Shown here: positions 57,152 to 64,000 of the stretch, in pieces
Layout: each line of letters opens with the position of its first letter
Numbering within the stretch: the stretch's first letter is position 1
From: Ruthenibacterium lactatiformans
Lineage (GTDB): Bacteria > Bacillota > Clostridia > Oscillospirales > Ruminococcaceae
Length of the DNA: 64,000 bases
NCBI RefSeq assembly: GCF_000949455.1
Contig: NZ_JXXK01000009.1
Location: forward strand, 47,391-111,390
Direction: 5' to 3'
Notes under the pieces: model-generated
The model's input: the letters and a program-made list of their open reading frames with translations, nothing else
What the model was told of the DNA's origin: nothing
Database searches by the model: none
Made by a program: the position numbers and the translations under genes

Positions 57152-58081
57152 TTACAGCTTTTCGCAGTGCTCCCGAATGATGGCGCAGCTTTTGGCAAAG
57201 CCCTCCGCCTCGTCGCGGCTCAGCGTCAGTTCGATGACCTCTTCCACACCCGCAGCGCCCAGAATACAGGGAACGCTGGCGTACACGCCGTGCTGGCCGT
57301 AAGGCCCGTCCAGCAGCGTGGAACAGGGGAGCACGGCCTTTTCGTCGTGCAGAATGGCTTTGATGACCGCCGCAGCCGCCGCACCAATGCCAAATTCCGT
57401 GCAGCCCTTGCCCTGCACGATGTCCCAGCCGGCCGCCACGGTAGAGCGCCAGGCTCCGTACAGATCCGCCTGGCCGCGGGTGTCCGGCTGCTCCTCCATC
57501 CAGTCCGTCAGCGGCTTGCCGCACACAGTGGCGGCGCTGAACGCCGCGATTTGGCTGTCGCCATGCTCGCCCAGCTCGTAGGCGCAGACGCTGTGAGGCG
57601 AAACGCCCAGCAGCGCCGCCAGACGTCTGCGCAGCCGGGCGGAGTCCAGAGCCGTGCCCGTACCCACCACGCTCAGCCCGGTGATGCGGGCAAAATACTG
57701 CGCGATGACGTCGCAGGGGTTGGAGATGGAGACTACGATGCCCGAAAAACCGCTGGCGGTAAGCTGCGGGGCGATTTCCGCAATGACCTTGACCGTCGCG
57801 CCCAGCTCCAGAAGACGGTCCTGTTCAAAAATGGTGCTGCACGCGCTGAGCACCACGATATCCGCGTCCGCCAGCGCTTCATAGCCGCCCGCGTATATTT
57901 TTGCGGGCAGCGGCATATAGGCCACGCTGTCCGCGATGTCGTCGGCATGGCGGCGCGCCTTGCCCTCGTCTGTGTCAAGCAGCACGATCTCATCGCACAG
58001 GCCCTGGGTCATCAGGCTGCTGGCCACGTGGCTGCCCACATGCCCGGCCCCGATGATGCCGATTTTCGTCGTTTTTTTCAT
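57152..58081 (-). CDS. L-lactate dehydrogenase-family 2-hydroxyacid dehydrogenase
   Basis: A 309-residue NAD-dependent enzyme: KIGIIGAGHVGSHVASSLM Rossmann start, VVSISNPCDVIAQ, TGTALDSARLRRRLA with the substrate-binding Arg, and YELGEHGDSQIAAFS with the catalytic His. In the substrate loop the usual Gln of lactate dehydrogenases is replaced (STIFEQDRLLEL), so a larger 2-hydroxyacid such as hydroxyisocaproate is possible. The start chosen is ATG 58081, three codons after the first ATG, because of AAAAAGGGATGGG. It is divergent from an OFA-type organic-acid transporter. Confidence 0.85.
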   Translation of the reverse strand: MKKTTKIGIIGAGHVGSHVASSLMTQGLCDEIVLLDTDEGKARRHADDIADSVAYMPLPAKIYAGGYEALADADIVVLSACSTIFEQDRLLELGATVKVIAEIAPQLTASGFSGIVVSISNPCDVIAQYFARITGLSVVGTGTALDSARLRRRLAALLGVSPHSVCAYELGEHGDSQIAAFSAATVCGKPLTDWMEEQPDTRGQADLYGAWRSTVAAGWDIVQGKGCTEFGIGAAAAAVIKAILHDEKAVLPCSTLLDGPYGQHGVYASVPCILGAAGVEEVIELTLSRDEAEGFAKSCAIIREHCEKL

Positions 58082-58226
58082 ATGTCCCATCCCTTTTTCT
58101 GTTATGAAAAAATCTTACACGCAAACCGGAGCCTCGTCAAGCGGAGAAAAGAGAAATAATCCCCCGTGCCTGTGCGCATACTATCCCGGAGGCGGGGCCG
58201 CGTGCGCCGCCCGCAAAGGAGTTGGA

Positions 58227-59435
58227 ATGATGCAGGCGTTTTTAAAGCAGCACAGATGGGTGATCCTCGCCGCGGGCGCGGCCATCCAGGTCCTGACGGG
58301 CGTGCCCGCGGCCTGGGGCGTGTTTCAGCGCGGCGTGTGCGAGGGCTATTCCCTTTCGCAAGAGAACGCGGCCATGATTTTCAGCCTCACCATTTGTTTT
58401 TTCGGCATTGGGTGTATCCTGGGCGGCCTTTTACAGGACAAAAAGGGGCCGCGCACGGCCGGGCTTGCAGGCGCGGTGCTGCTGGCGGCGGGCTTCTGCG
58501 GCGCGGGCTTCATCCCGGGGGAAAATCCGTGGTTCTTTTACGGTGTGTTCAGCGTGCCTGTAGGGCTGGGCTGTGCGTTTTTGTATCCTTCGGTCATGTC
58601 CTGCGCGCAGAAATGGTATGCGGACCGCAAGGGCCTGGCCACGGGCGTCATCGGCGGCGCGGTGGGCGCGTCCGGCGCGGTGCTCACGTTTCTGGGCCGC
58701 TTTCTCATCGGCACCTGGAGCATCCGCACCGCGTTCTGGGTGCTGGGCCTTCTGATGCTGGCGGTGTGCGGCGCGGGCGCGGCTATTTTGGAAAACCCGG
58801 AGCAGCCGCCCCGGGAAACGGCGAAGCAGAAGCGCGGCGGGGGGGCGGCGCCCAAAAAGCCGCGGGACTACAGCGTAAAAGAAATGCTCAAAACAAACCA
58901 ATACTGGCTGATGTTCGCCGTAGTGGGGCTTGCAACGCCGGCCGTGCTGCTGTTCAGCCCCATCATCGTGGAGCTGGCACAGGAACGCGGGCTTTCGCAG
59001 ACGGCGGCGCTGGCCTGCATCGTGGTGGGCTCGGTCTTTTCGGCGGCAGGACGGCTTTTGATGCCCTGGCTCAGCGATAAGATCGGCCGGCGGTATACCG
59101 ACATGCTTCTGCTGGCTGCGCTGTGCGGATTTTCGGTGTGGTTCATCTATGCAGGCAGCTGGTGGGTGATCCTGGTGTACAGTCTGCTTACGTTCTGCTA
59201 TTCCGGCGAGGCCGCTGTCATTCCCGCGGCCGGAACGGACCTGTTCGGCCAGAAGAACGCGGGCATCAACTACGGCTTTCTGGCGCTGGGCATGAGCGTG
59301 GGCAGCGTAGGCTTCCCGCTGCTGGCCCGCTGCTTTGAAGGCGAGGCCGTGCGGCATTTCGTTGCCATTGCGGCCACGGCGGCGGGCTTTGTGTGCCTGT
59401 GGTTTTTAAAGCCCACCCAGGGCGAACGCCTGTAA
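58227..59435 (+). CDS. OFA-type (oxalate/formate antiporter-like) MFS transporter
   Basis: A 402-residue MFS protein with 12 membrane segments. It starts WVILAAGAAIQVLTGVPAAWGVFQ, the OFA pattern, with GGLLQDKKGPRTAG as loop 2-3 and YPSVMSCAQKWYADRKGLATGVIGGAVGASG in the middle. DKIGRRYTDM is the second-half loop. OFA carriers move small mono- or dicarboxylates. Being divergent from an LDH-family gene, it may import or export lactate-like acids. ATG at 58227 follows AAAGGAG. Confidence 0.9.
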   Translation: MMQAFLKQHRWVILAAGAAIQVLTGVPAAWGVFQRGVCEGYSLSQENAAMIFSLTICFFGIGCILGGLLQDKKGPRTAGLAGAVLLAAGFCGAGFIPGENPWFFYGVFSVPVGLGCAFLYPSVMSCAQKWYADRKGLATGVIGGAVGASGAVLTFLGRFLIGTWSIRTAFWVLGLLMLAVCGAGAAILENPEQPPRETAKQKRGGGAAPKKPRDYSVKEMLKTNQYWLMFAVVGLATPAVLLFSPIIVELAQERGLSQTAALACIVVGSVFSAAGRLLMPWLSDKIGRRYTDMLLLAALCGFSVWFIYAGSWWVILVYSLLTFCYSGEAAVIPAAGTDLFGQKNAGINYGFLALGMSVGSVGFPLLARCFEGEAVRHFVAIAATAAGFVCLWFLKPTQGERL

Positions 59436-59446
59436 TGGGAGAGCGG

Positions 59447-59484
59447 AAAGGAGAGGCGCCTTTTTTGGCCCTCCCCTTTTTTTA
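59447..59484 (+). terminator. terminator of the OFA transporter gene
   Basis: AAAGGAG-GG and CC-TCCCCTTT arms with a T run (seven T) end the plus-strand gene. Confidence 0.65.
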
Positions 59485-59503
59485 ATGTTTTGCAGCGCCG
59501 CGT

Positions 59504-60397
59504 TCAGGCATGGGAAAGCAGCGGCAGCATCACGCGGTCTTCCGCAAAAATATTCGATCCGCCCGCCAGCACGAACAAATGGTCGTCGCCCTGCACGGGC
59601 GCGCGGGCGCATGCGGCGGCGCTTGCGGGCGTGAAGCCCAGCTCGGCCCGCGCCGCGCCGGGCGAAGCGGCCGAGGCAGCGGCGCACACTGCCTGTTCCA
59701 GCGTGCAGCGGCCCGTGCCGAAAAAGTCGCAGCAGGTGAAAACGCCGTCCTCCTCCGTGGCCACACAGGCCAGATCATAAGCGGAAGAATAATAGACGCA
59801 GTCCTTCAAAAAGCCGCTGCAATAGAACATCAGCAGGCCGGGGTTATCCAGCATGGGCAGAGCGGAGAAAGGGTTGGAGCGCTCATAGCAGCGCAGCAGC
59901 AGCGCGCGCCCGGCCTGCGTGTCCATGTGCAGCCGCGCAAAGCCGCCCTCCGCCGGAGCGGCGCCCCGGGCGGGCAGCGGCAGCGTGCAGACATGCTCCC
60001 GCGCGGGGACAAAGCCGAATTTGGGGTAAAACTCCAGCACCGTGTCGTTGGCATAAAGATAAACGCCGTCGCAGGTGCGGCCCCAGTCGTCCAGTACGGC
60101 TTCCATCAGACTGCGGGCAAGGCCCTTGCCGCGGTGCTCCGGAGCCGTCATCACCGTGCCCAGCTGCACCAGCCGCAGAGCCTCGCCACGCCACACCGTG
60201 TCGATGCGGTTGACCGAGACGTTGGCTGCCGCGCTGCCGTCCCGGTATACCATCGTATAGGGAACGTAGCGGTCCGTCCACCAGCCCGCGCGGTGCCATT
60301 CCTCGAACGAAAGGCCGAACACACGCCGGGCCAGTGCGAAAAAACTCTCCCGCAGGGGAGCATTGTCCCGCACCTGCTTGACGAGCGTATAGTCCAT
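59504..60397 (-). CDS. GNAT family N-acetyltransferase, Eis-like two-domain type
   Basis: The 297-residue protein has an N-terminal GNAT domain (about 1-140). YTMVYRDGSAAANVSVNRI is followed by LVQLGTVMTAPEHRGKGLARSLMEAVLDDW, the acetyl-CoA loop, and LEFYPKFGFVPARE. A second ~150-residue domain resembles the C-terminal part of Eis-like acetyltransferases. The acceptor may be an amine or aminoglycoside; nothing fixes it. ATG at 60397 is preceded by AAAGGGG; the longer ORF extends 66 codons with no support. It is monocistronic. Confidence 0.85.
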   Translation of the reverse strand: MDYTLVKQVRDNAPLRESFFALARRVFGLSFEEWHRAGWWTDRYVPYTMVYRDGSAAANVSVNRIDTVWRGEALRLVQLGTVMTAPEHRGKGLARSLMEAVLDDWGRTCDGVYLYANDTVLEFYPKFGFVPAREHVCTLPLPARGAAPAEGGFARLHMDTQAGRALLLRCYERSNPFSALPMLDNPGLLMFYCSGFLKDCVYYSSAYDLACVATEEDGVFTCCDFFGTGRCTLEQAVCAAASAASPGAARAELGFTPASAAACARAPVQGDDHLFVLAGGSNIFAEDRVMLPLLSHA

Positions 60398-60489
60398 GCT
60401 CCATTTCCCCTTTCCCCGGCGGCCCTGTGCGCCGCTGCCTCTTCTGCGGGGCATTGTACCATATTTCCCCGCAGGAGAAAAGAGCGGTA

Positions 60490-60533
60490 AGAAAAAGCGC
60501 CGCCCGGAAATGCGCAGAAGCGCCGGGCGGCGG
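60490..60533 (-). terminator. terminator of the GPH transporter gene
   Basis: On the minus strand CGCCGCCCGG and CCGGGCGGCG form a perfect stem followed by CTTTTTCTT. Confidence 0.75.
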
Positions 60534-60539
60534 AGGGAT

Positions 60540-61850
60540 CTACAGCTTTGCCGCGGGCTTTGCGGCTCTGGCGGCGGGAGCGCGGAAGCGCACAAGCAGA
60601 GAGGCGCACACAGAGAACGCCATCAGCGCGATGGGAAAGACGATCATCATAAAGCGGGCGGCAGTGCCGGGCATTGCGCCGGGGCTTTCGCCGGATTCAA
60701 AGCCGAACAGCGTGAACAGCAGAAGCAAAACGCCGCTGCGCGTCAGGCTGGAAAGACGGGTGATAAAGCTGATGCCCGCGAAGAACGTGGCCTCGCGGCG
60801 CACGCCATAGCGGGCCGCGTCGTCCTCGATGAGCACGGAATTCACCATGTCCAGGTTGGCGGTCACGCCCGCGATGCCCACACCCACCAATACGCCGGCA
60901 AGGCACGCGGGCAGCAGGCTGTGCACAAAGTACATCGGGACCAGCGAAAGTCCCAGCCACGCCAGCGCGATGCGCCAGCATTTAAGCGTGCCCAGCCGGT
61001 TGATAAGGCGGTACCAGAGGTACATCGAGGGGATGGCGCTGACGAACACGGCCGCGGAGAGAAATGTGGCGTTGCTGTCCGGCAGCTGCAGCGCGTACTT
61101 GATGTAGAACGGAATGCCCGCCAGCAACAGCCCGCTGGTGGACTGGTAGAAAAAGTGGGAGACGGACACAAGCCAGAAATTGGCGTTGGTGGCCAGAGCT
61201 TTCAACGAAGCCAGCAGGCCGGGCTGTTCGCTTTGGCTGAATTCACTGCGCTCCCGGCACCCCAGTATGGAATAAAGGATGAGCGCGCCGCTGAGCAGCC
61301 CCAGCGCCAGCGCCGTGGCGCGGTAACCGATGGCCGCAGTGATCATGGGCACCAGCGAAACGCCGATGATCATGCCCACCAGCTGCATGGCCTGCCGCAG
61401 GGCGTTCGCCTGGTTGCGGCGCTTTTCATCGCGGTACAGCTCGGGCAGCAGGGAGTGGTAGTTCACGGTGGAGATGGTGTTGCCCGTCTCTGTCAGCATC
61501 AGAAATACCGTGAAATATACGGCCAGCCCCACGCCCGTGCCCAGGGATGCGGGCGGGCTGAAAAACAGGATGGACGAAAGCACGAACACAGGCACGCTCG
61601 CCAGCAGCCAGGGTTTGCGCCGTCCCCAGCGGGTGCGTGTGCGGTCCGACAGATAACCCGCGATGGGGTCGTTGAAAGCGTCCCAAACCGCATACAGCAC
61701 ATTGCCCAGCGCGATCAGCTTCATGGAAAGGCCGATAGTCTCGGTGTAAAAAAAGGTGCCGTAAGTAACGTACATGTATCCTGCGATGGACAAACCGAAC
61801 ATCGCCAGAGAATAGCGCCAGGGGCGGTTGCAGGTCTTGTTTTTTTCCAT
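60540..61850 (-). CDS. GPH family sugar:cation symporter (MFS)
   Basis: A 436-residue protein with about 12 membrane segments. WDAFNDPIAGYLSDRTRTRWGRRKPWLL is the glycoside-pentoside-hexuronide family signature, and the first segment has YVTYGTFFYTETIGLS. It probably imports a glycoside, pentoside or hexuronide with Na+ or H+. ATG at 61850 follows GAAAGAGGCGAGA; the ORF starts nine codons earlier without a better site. It lies 23 bases after the PIG-L deacetylase gene and likely shares its promoter, suggesting uptake and deacetylation of the same sugar. Confidence 0.9.
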   Translation of the reverse strand: MEKNKTCNRPWRYSLAMFGLSIAGYMYVTYGTFFYTETIGLSMKLIALGNVLYAVWDAFNDPIAGYLSDRTRTRWGRRKPWLLASVPVFVLSSILFFSPPASLGTGVGLAVYFTVFLMLTETGNTISTVNYHSLLPELYRDEKRRNQANALRQAMQLVGMIIGVSLVPMITAAIGYRATALALGLLSGALILYSILGCRERSEFSQSEQPGLLASLKALATNANFWLVSVSHFFYQSTSGLLLAGIPFYIKYALQLPDSNATFLSAAVFVSAIPSMYLWYRLINRLGTLKCWRIALAWLGLSLVPMYFVHSLLPACLAGVLVGVGIAGVTANLDMVNSVLIEDDAARYGVRREATFFAGISFITRLSSLTRSGVLLLLFTLFGFESGESPGAMPGTAARFMMIVFPIALMAFSVCASLLVRFRAPAARAAKPAAKL

Positions 61851-61873
61851 ATTCTCGCCTCTTTCGATCGTAT

Positions 61874-62635
61874 TCAAATGCGCGCGGCATCCACAAAGCA
61901 GTGCGCGTGCAGCGGAGAGAGAACTTTCAGTCCCTCGCCCAGCGCAAAGTTCTTACCCGCGGCCAGTTCTTTTCCCTTCATGCCGAAGTAGACGCGGTAC
62001 ATGGCCAGCGTCTGCGCATCCATCTGGCTGTCGTGCAGCGCGATGGCCTCGAACTTTTTTTCGAATACGGCGGAAATATCCACAACGGTATTGGGCTGCG
62101 CGGTAAAATAATAGCCGATGGCAGACGCGGCGTGCGGCTGCGTGTCCCCGCCGCCGGGAATGGCAGCGCGCCCGCTCATCAAAAAGGCGTTGGCTGCCGC
62201 GCGCCCTGTTACAGCATGGTCCAGGTGGCTCTCGTAGGCCAGCCAGGGGTCCGGCGCGAAAATAGCGTCCGGCCGCACCTCGCGGATGACCCGGGCGATC
62301 TGTGCCGAAAGGCCCAGCACATCGTCCAGCGTGCCGTCGCCGTGGTCCAGAAAGTGGAACTCCTTTGCACCGAGGTGTGTTCCGGCGGCAATGGCTTCGG
62401 CGCGGCGCACACGTGCGGTCTCCTGCGGGGACGCCGTGCGGTTCTTATTCCCTTGGTCGCCGTTGGTGACGGTGAGGTAATGCACCGTGCAGCCCGCCTG
62501 CGCCAACACCGCCACGGTGCCGCCCATGCCGATCTCGTTGTCGTCGGGATGGGGCTGGATGCAGAGAGCACATTTGCTTTTCAGAATATCCGGCGGCGCA
62601 AGCAGCGCCGCGACGTCAAACGCGGGATTTTCCAT
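61874..62635 (-). CDS. PIG-L family deacetylase
   Basis: A 253-residue LmbE-like N-acetylglucosaminyl deacetylase: CALCIQPHPDDNEIGMGGTVAVLA at about 22-45 carries the His-Pro-Asp-Asp metal and base residues, TVTNGDQGNKNR follows, and YESHLDHAVTGRAAANAFL has the third metal-binding His. It should remove acetyl from a GlcNAc-type substrate, or be a bacillithiol-type enzyme. ATG at 62635 follows AAGGAGG. It is first in a two-gene operon with the GPH transporter and has a clear promoter. Confidence 0.92.
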   Translation of the reverse strand: MENPAFDVAALLAPPDILKSKCALCIQPHPDDNEIGMGGTVAVLAQAGCTVHYLTVTNGDQGNKNRTASPQETARVRRAEAIAAGTHLGAKEFHFLDHGDGTLDDVLGLSAQIARVIREVRPDAIFAPDPWLAYESHLDHAVTGRAAANAFLMSGRAAIPGGGDTQPHAASAIGYYFTAQPNTVVDISAVFEKKFEAIALHDSQMDAQTLAMYRVYFGMKGKELAAGKNFALGEGLKVLSPLHAHCFVDAARI

Positions 62636-62679
62636 AAACAGCCTCCTTCATATTGATGCTAAAACACTAAATTAATTTA

Positions 62680-62707
62680 ATTATAAAACAAAAATTTGTG
62701 AAATCAA
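62680..62707 (-). promoter_or_regulatory. promoter of the PIG-L/GPH operon
   Basis: On the minus strand -35 TTGATT (62702-62707) and perfect -10 TATAAT (62680-62685) are 16 bases apart, in a very AT-rich stretch. Confidence 0.75.
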
Positions 62708-62825
62708 TCCAAAATGCGGGGAATATAAAATAAATGGCAAAAGACAAATGGAGGACTTTAGGGCTCTTCGGTACCTTGCGGAAAAATTTTATCCGGAAAT
62801 TCCACAATTTTTTTATATTTCTGTG

Positions 62826-62834
62826 CTAGTATCA
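62826..62834 (+). promoter_or_regulatory. extended -10 promoter of the LCP gene
   Basis: TGCTAGTAT is an extended -10 about 45 bases before the GTG start at 62878. No convincing -35 is seen. Confidence 0.4.
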
Positions 62835-62877
62835 GTCTACAAAGGAAACAACGCGCCCGGCGCGGGGAGGCATTACA

Positions 62878-63960
62878 GTGAAGCACAGCTTTTCACGCAG
62901 AAAAAAGATATTCTTATCGGTAACGGCGGGGGTCGTGCTGGTTGTATTTTTGGCCGGCGCGGCGGGAGCCGCTTATATCAGCGGAAAAATGGACCTGCTG
63001 TCCCGCCCTTCGGCGGGACAGGGCGGCAGCAGCCAGAGCGGAACGGACCCCGGAGATGCAGTGCTCTCCTTTGACGGCATGGATCTGAGCGGCATCGACG
63101 TGATGGAAAACGGCGGCAGCATCGCGCCGCCGGAGGGCGGGGTTAACATCAACAGCGGCGTCATCAACGTTCTGCTGATCGGCTCCGACGAACGGGAAAA
63201 CAGCGCCGACGGCAGCGCCCGCGCGGACTCCATCATGATGCTTTCGGTGGACAGCAGAAAGAACACATGGAAACTGGTATCCTTCGAGCGCGGCGTGGGC
63301 GTTTCCATTCCGAACCGCGGCGACGACTGGCTGACGCATACCTACGCCTACGGCGGCGCGAACTTGCTGATGAAAACGCTGCAGGAGTATTTCAAAGTGG
63401 ATGTGAGCCGGTATGTGAAGATCGATTTTTCCCTGTTTGAGACCGCCATTACCGACATTGGCGGCGTGGTGGTGGATATGAGCCAGGCGGAGGCCGATTA
63501 TATGAACGGCATTGCCGGGGAGCAGAAATGGACGGCGGGCACGGCGCGGCTGGATGGCCCCACCGCGTTGGTGTATGCGCGCATGCGCAAGCTGGACAGC
63601 GACTGGGAGCGTGTGGAGCGCCAGCGTGAAGTTGTGCAGGCCGCGGCGGACCAGGTGGCCACGCTGAGCCTGCCCAAGCTGGACCTCATCGCAAACAAGC
63701 TGCTGCCCCGCATCGAAACGAACCTTACCAACGGTGAGCTGTGGCAGCTTTTGTTTAAGATGCCCGTGCTGCTGGGAAAGCAGGCACAGCAGATGACAGT
63801 GCCCGAACGCGAGGAGACGTGGTCCATCTCATCCGGCCTGCAAAGCTCATTGATCGGGTGCGATTTTGCCGCCGAGGCCGACAGACTGGACCGTTTCCTA
63901 CGGGGGGAGTCGTCCGGAGAGGGAGCGGACCACGTGTCTGCGGCAGCCCCGTCTGCATAA
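62878..63960 (+). CDS. LCP (LytR-CpsA-Psr) family protein
   Basis: A 360-residue protein with an N-terminal membrane segment (about 10-35), a Gly/Ser-rich linker and an LCP domain (about 90-290). VLLIGSDERENSADGSARADSIMMLSVD with SFERGVGVSIP follows the LCP core, KIDFSLFETAITDIGGVVVDM is strongly conserved, and ARMRKLDSDWERVERQREV carries the Arg-rich phosphate-binding motif. LCP proteins attach wall teichoic acids or polysaccharides to peptidoglycan. GTG at 62878 follows GGGGAGG at seven bases. Its C-terminal 30 residues are low-complexity. Confidence 0.93.
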   Translation: MKHSFSRRKKIFLSVTAGVVLVVFLAGAAGAAYISGKMDLLSRPSAGQGGSSQSGTDPGDAVLSFDGMDLSGIDVMENGGSIAPPEGGVNINSGVINVLLIGSDERENSADGSARADSIMMLSVDSRKNTWKLVSFERGVGVSIPNRGDDWLTHTYAYGGANLLMKTLQEYFKVDVSRYVKIDFSLFETAITDIGGVVVDMSQAEADYMNGIAGEQKWTAGTARLDGPTALVYARMRKLDSDWERVERQREVVQAAADQVATLSLPKLDLIANKLLPRIETNLTNGELWQLLFKMPVLLGKQAQQMTVPEREETWSISSGLQSSLIGCDFAAEADRLDRFLRGESSGEGADHVSAAAPSA

Positions 63961-64000
63961 AAAACGAGTGTATAGAAAACCAAAACGGGAGCTGCTTTTA

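Noticed and set aside
1..64000. tRNA, rRNA or tmRNA genes
   Set aside because: No cloverleaf with the GTTCRANNC T-loop consensus and no conserved rRNA words were recognised on either strand, though this was by eye only.

Overview
The window reads as a chromosomal segment of a GC-rich anaerobic Firmicute of class Clostridia, most like the Oscillospiraceae/Ruminococcaceae group. This is inferred from family content: a Thermotoga-like type I-beta DAHP synthase, DUF1653, DUF5684, CmpB-type permease, TipAS MerR, GPH and OFA transporters, rubredoxin-linked flavin reductase, strong AGGAGG ribosome sites with frequent GTG/TTG starts, and short intergenic repeats. No rRNA, tRNA, CRISPR, phage or plasmid genes were seen. 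Most of the window is core or metabolic DNA in short operons separated by strong hairpin terminators.

Layout. 0-14.7 kb: nucleoid-associated protein, prfC, a DUF5684 membrane protein, aspS and DUF1015, a DMT exporter, an anchored C39-like peptidase, a frameshifted HTH regulator, then a minus-strand operon (zinc-ribbon protein, CmpB-like permease, hisS, MATE). 15-24.3 kb: Y-family polymerase, Dabb protein, a DUF1538 membrane protein with a fused double PII-like protein, a CPBP protease, and a hexuronate island (aldose epimerase, AraC regulator, uxuA, mannonate oxidoreductase). 24.5-26.8 kb: a membrane GGDEF-EAL protein with a ruined GGDEF site.

27-37.4 kb is a minus-strand aromatic amino-acid supercluster: pheA, aroB, aroC, an aroE-aroK fusion, aroQ, aroF, a small membrane protein, aroA, tyrA and a D-cysteine desulfhydrase/ACC-deaminase family enzyme. 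Together these cover DAHP formation through prephenate to the phenylalanine and tyrosine branches. 37.6-48.3 kb: a secreted/anchored zinc-ribbon protein, an aminotransferase with DUF1653, two tandem M23 endopeptidases, metY with a candidate leader peptide, mnmA and a second MATE. 48.4-64 kb: flavin reductase-rubredoxin with a Fur-like box, a ROK-like protein, YhcH, uridine kinase, two MerR regulators with 19-bp-spacer operators, an S66 peptidase, LCP-like proteins, an LDH-family enzyme next to an OFA transporter, acetyltransferases, and a GPH transporter with a PIG-L deacetylase.

The most unusual structure is an inverted segmental duplication about 40 kb apart. The copy near 3.35-4.25 kb keeps the DUF5684 gene but retains only the last ~20 codons of mnmA. 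The copy near 43.65-46.88 kb keeps metY and mnmA but has a decayed DUF5684 gene. Also notable are two copies of a terminal-inverted-repeat MITE, two copies of an IS200/IS605-like palindrome-ended element, and two hairpin-rich blocks upstream of the M23 genes.
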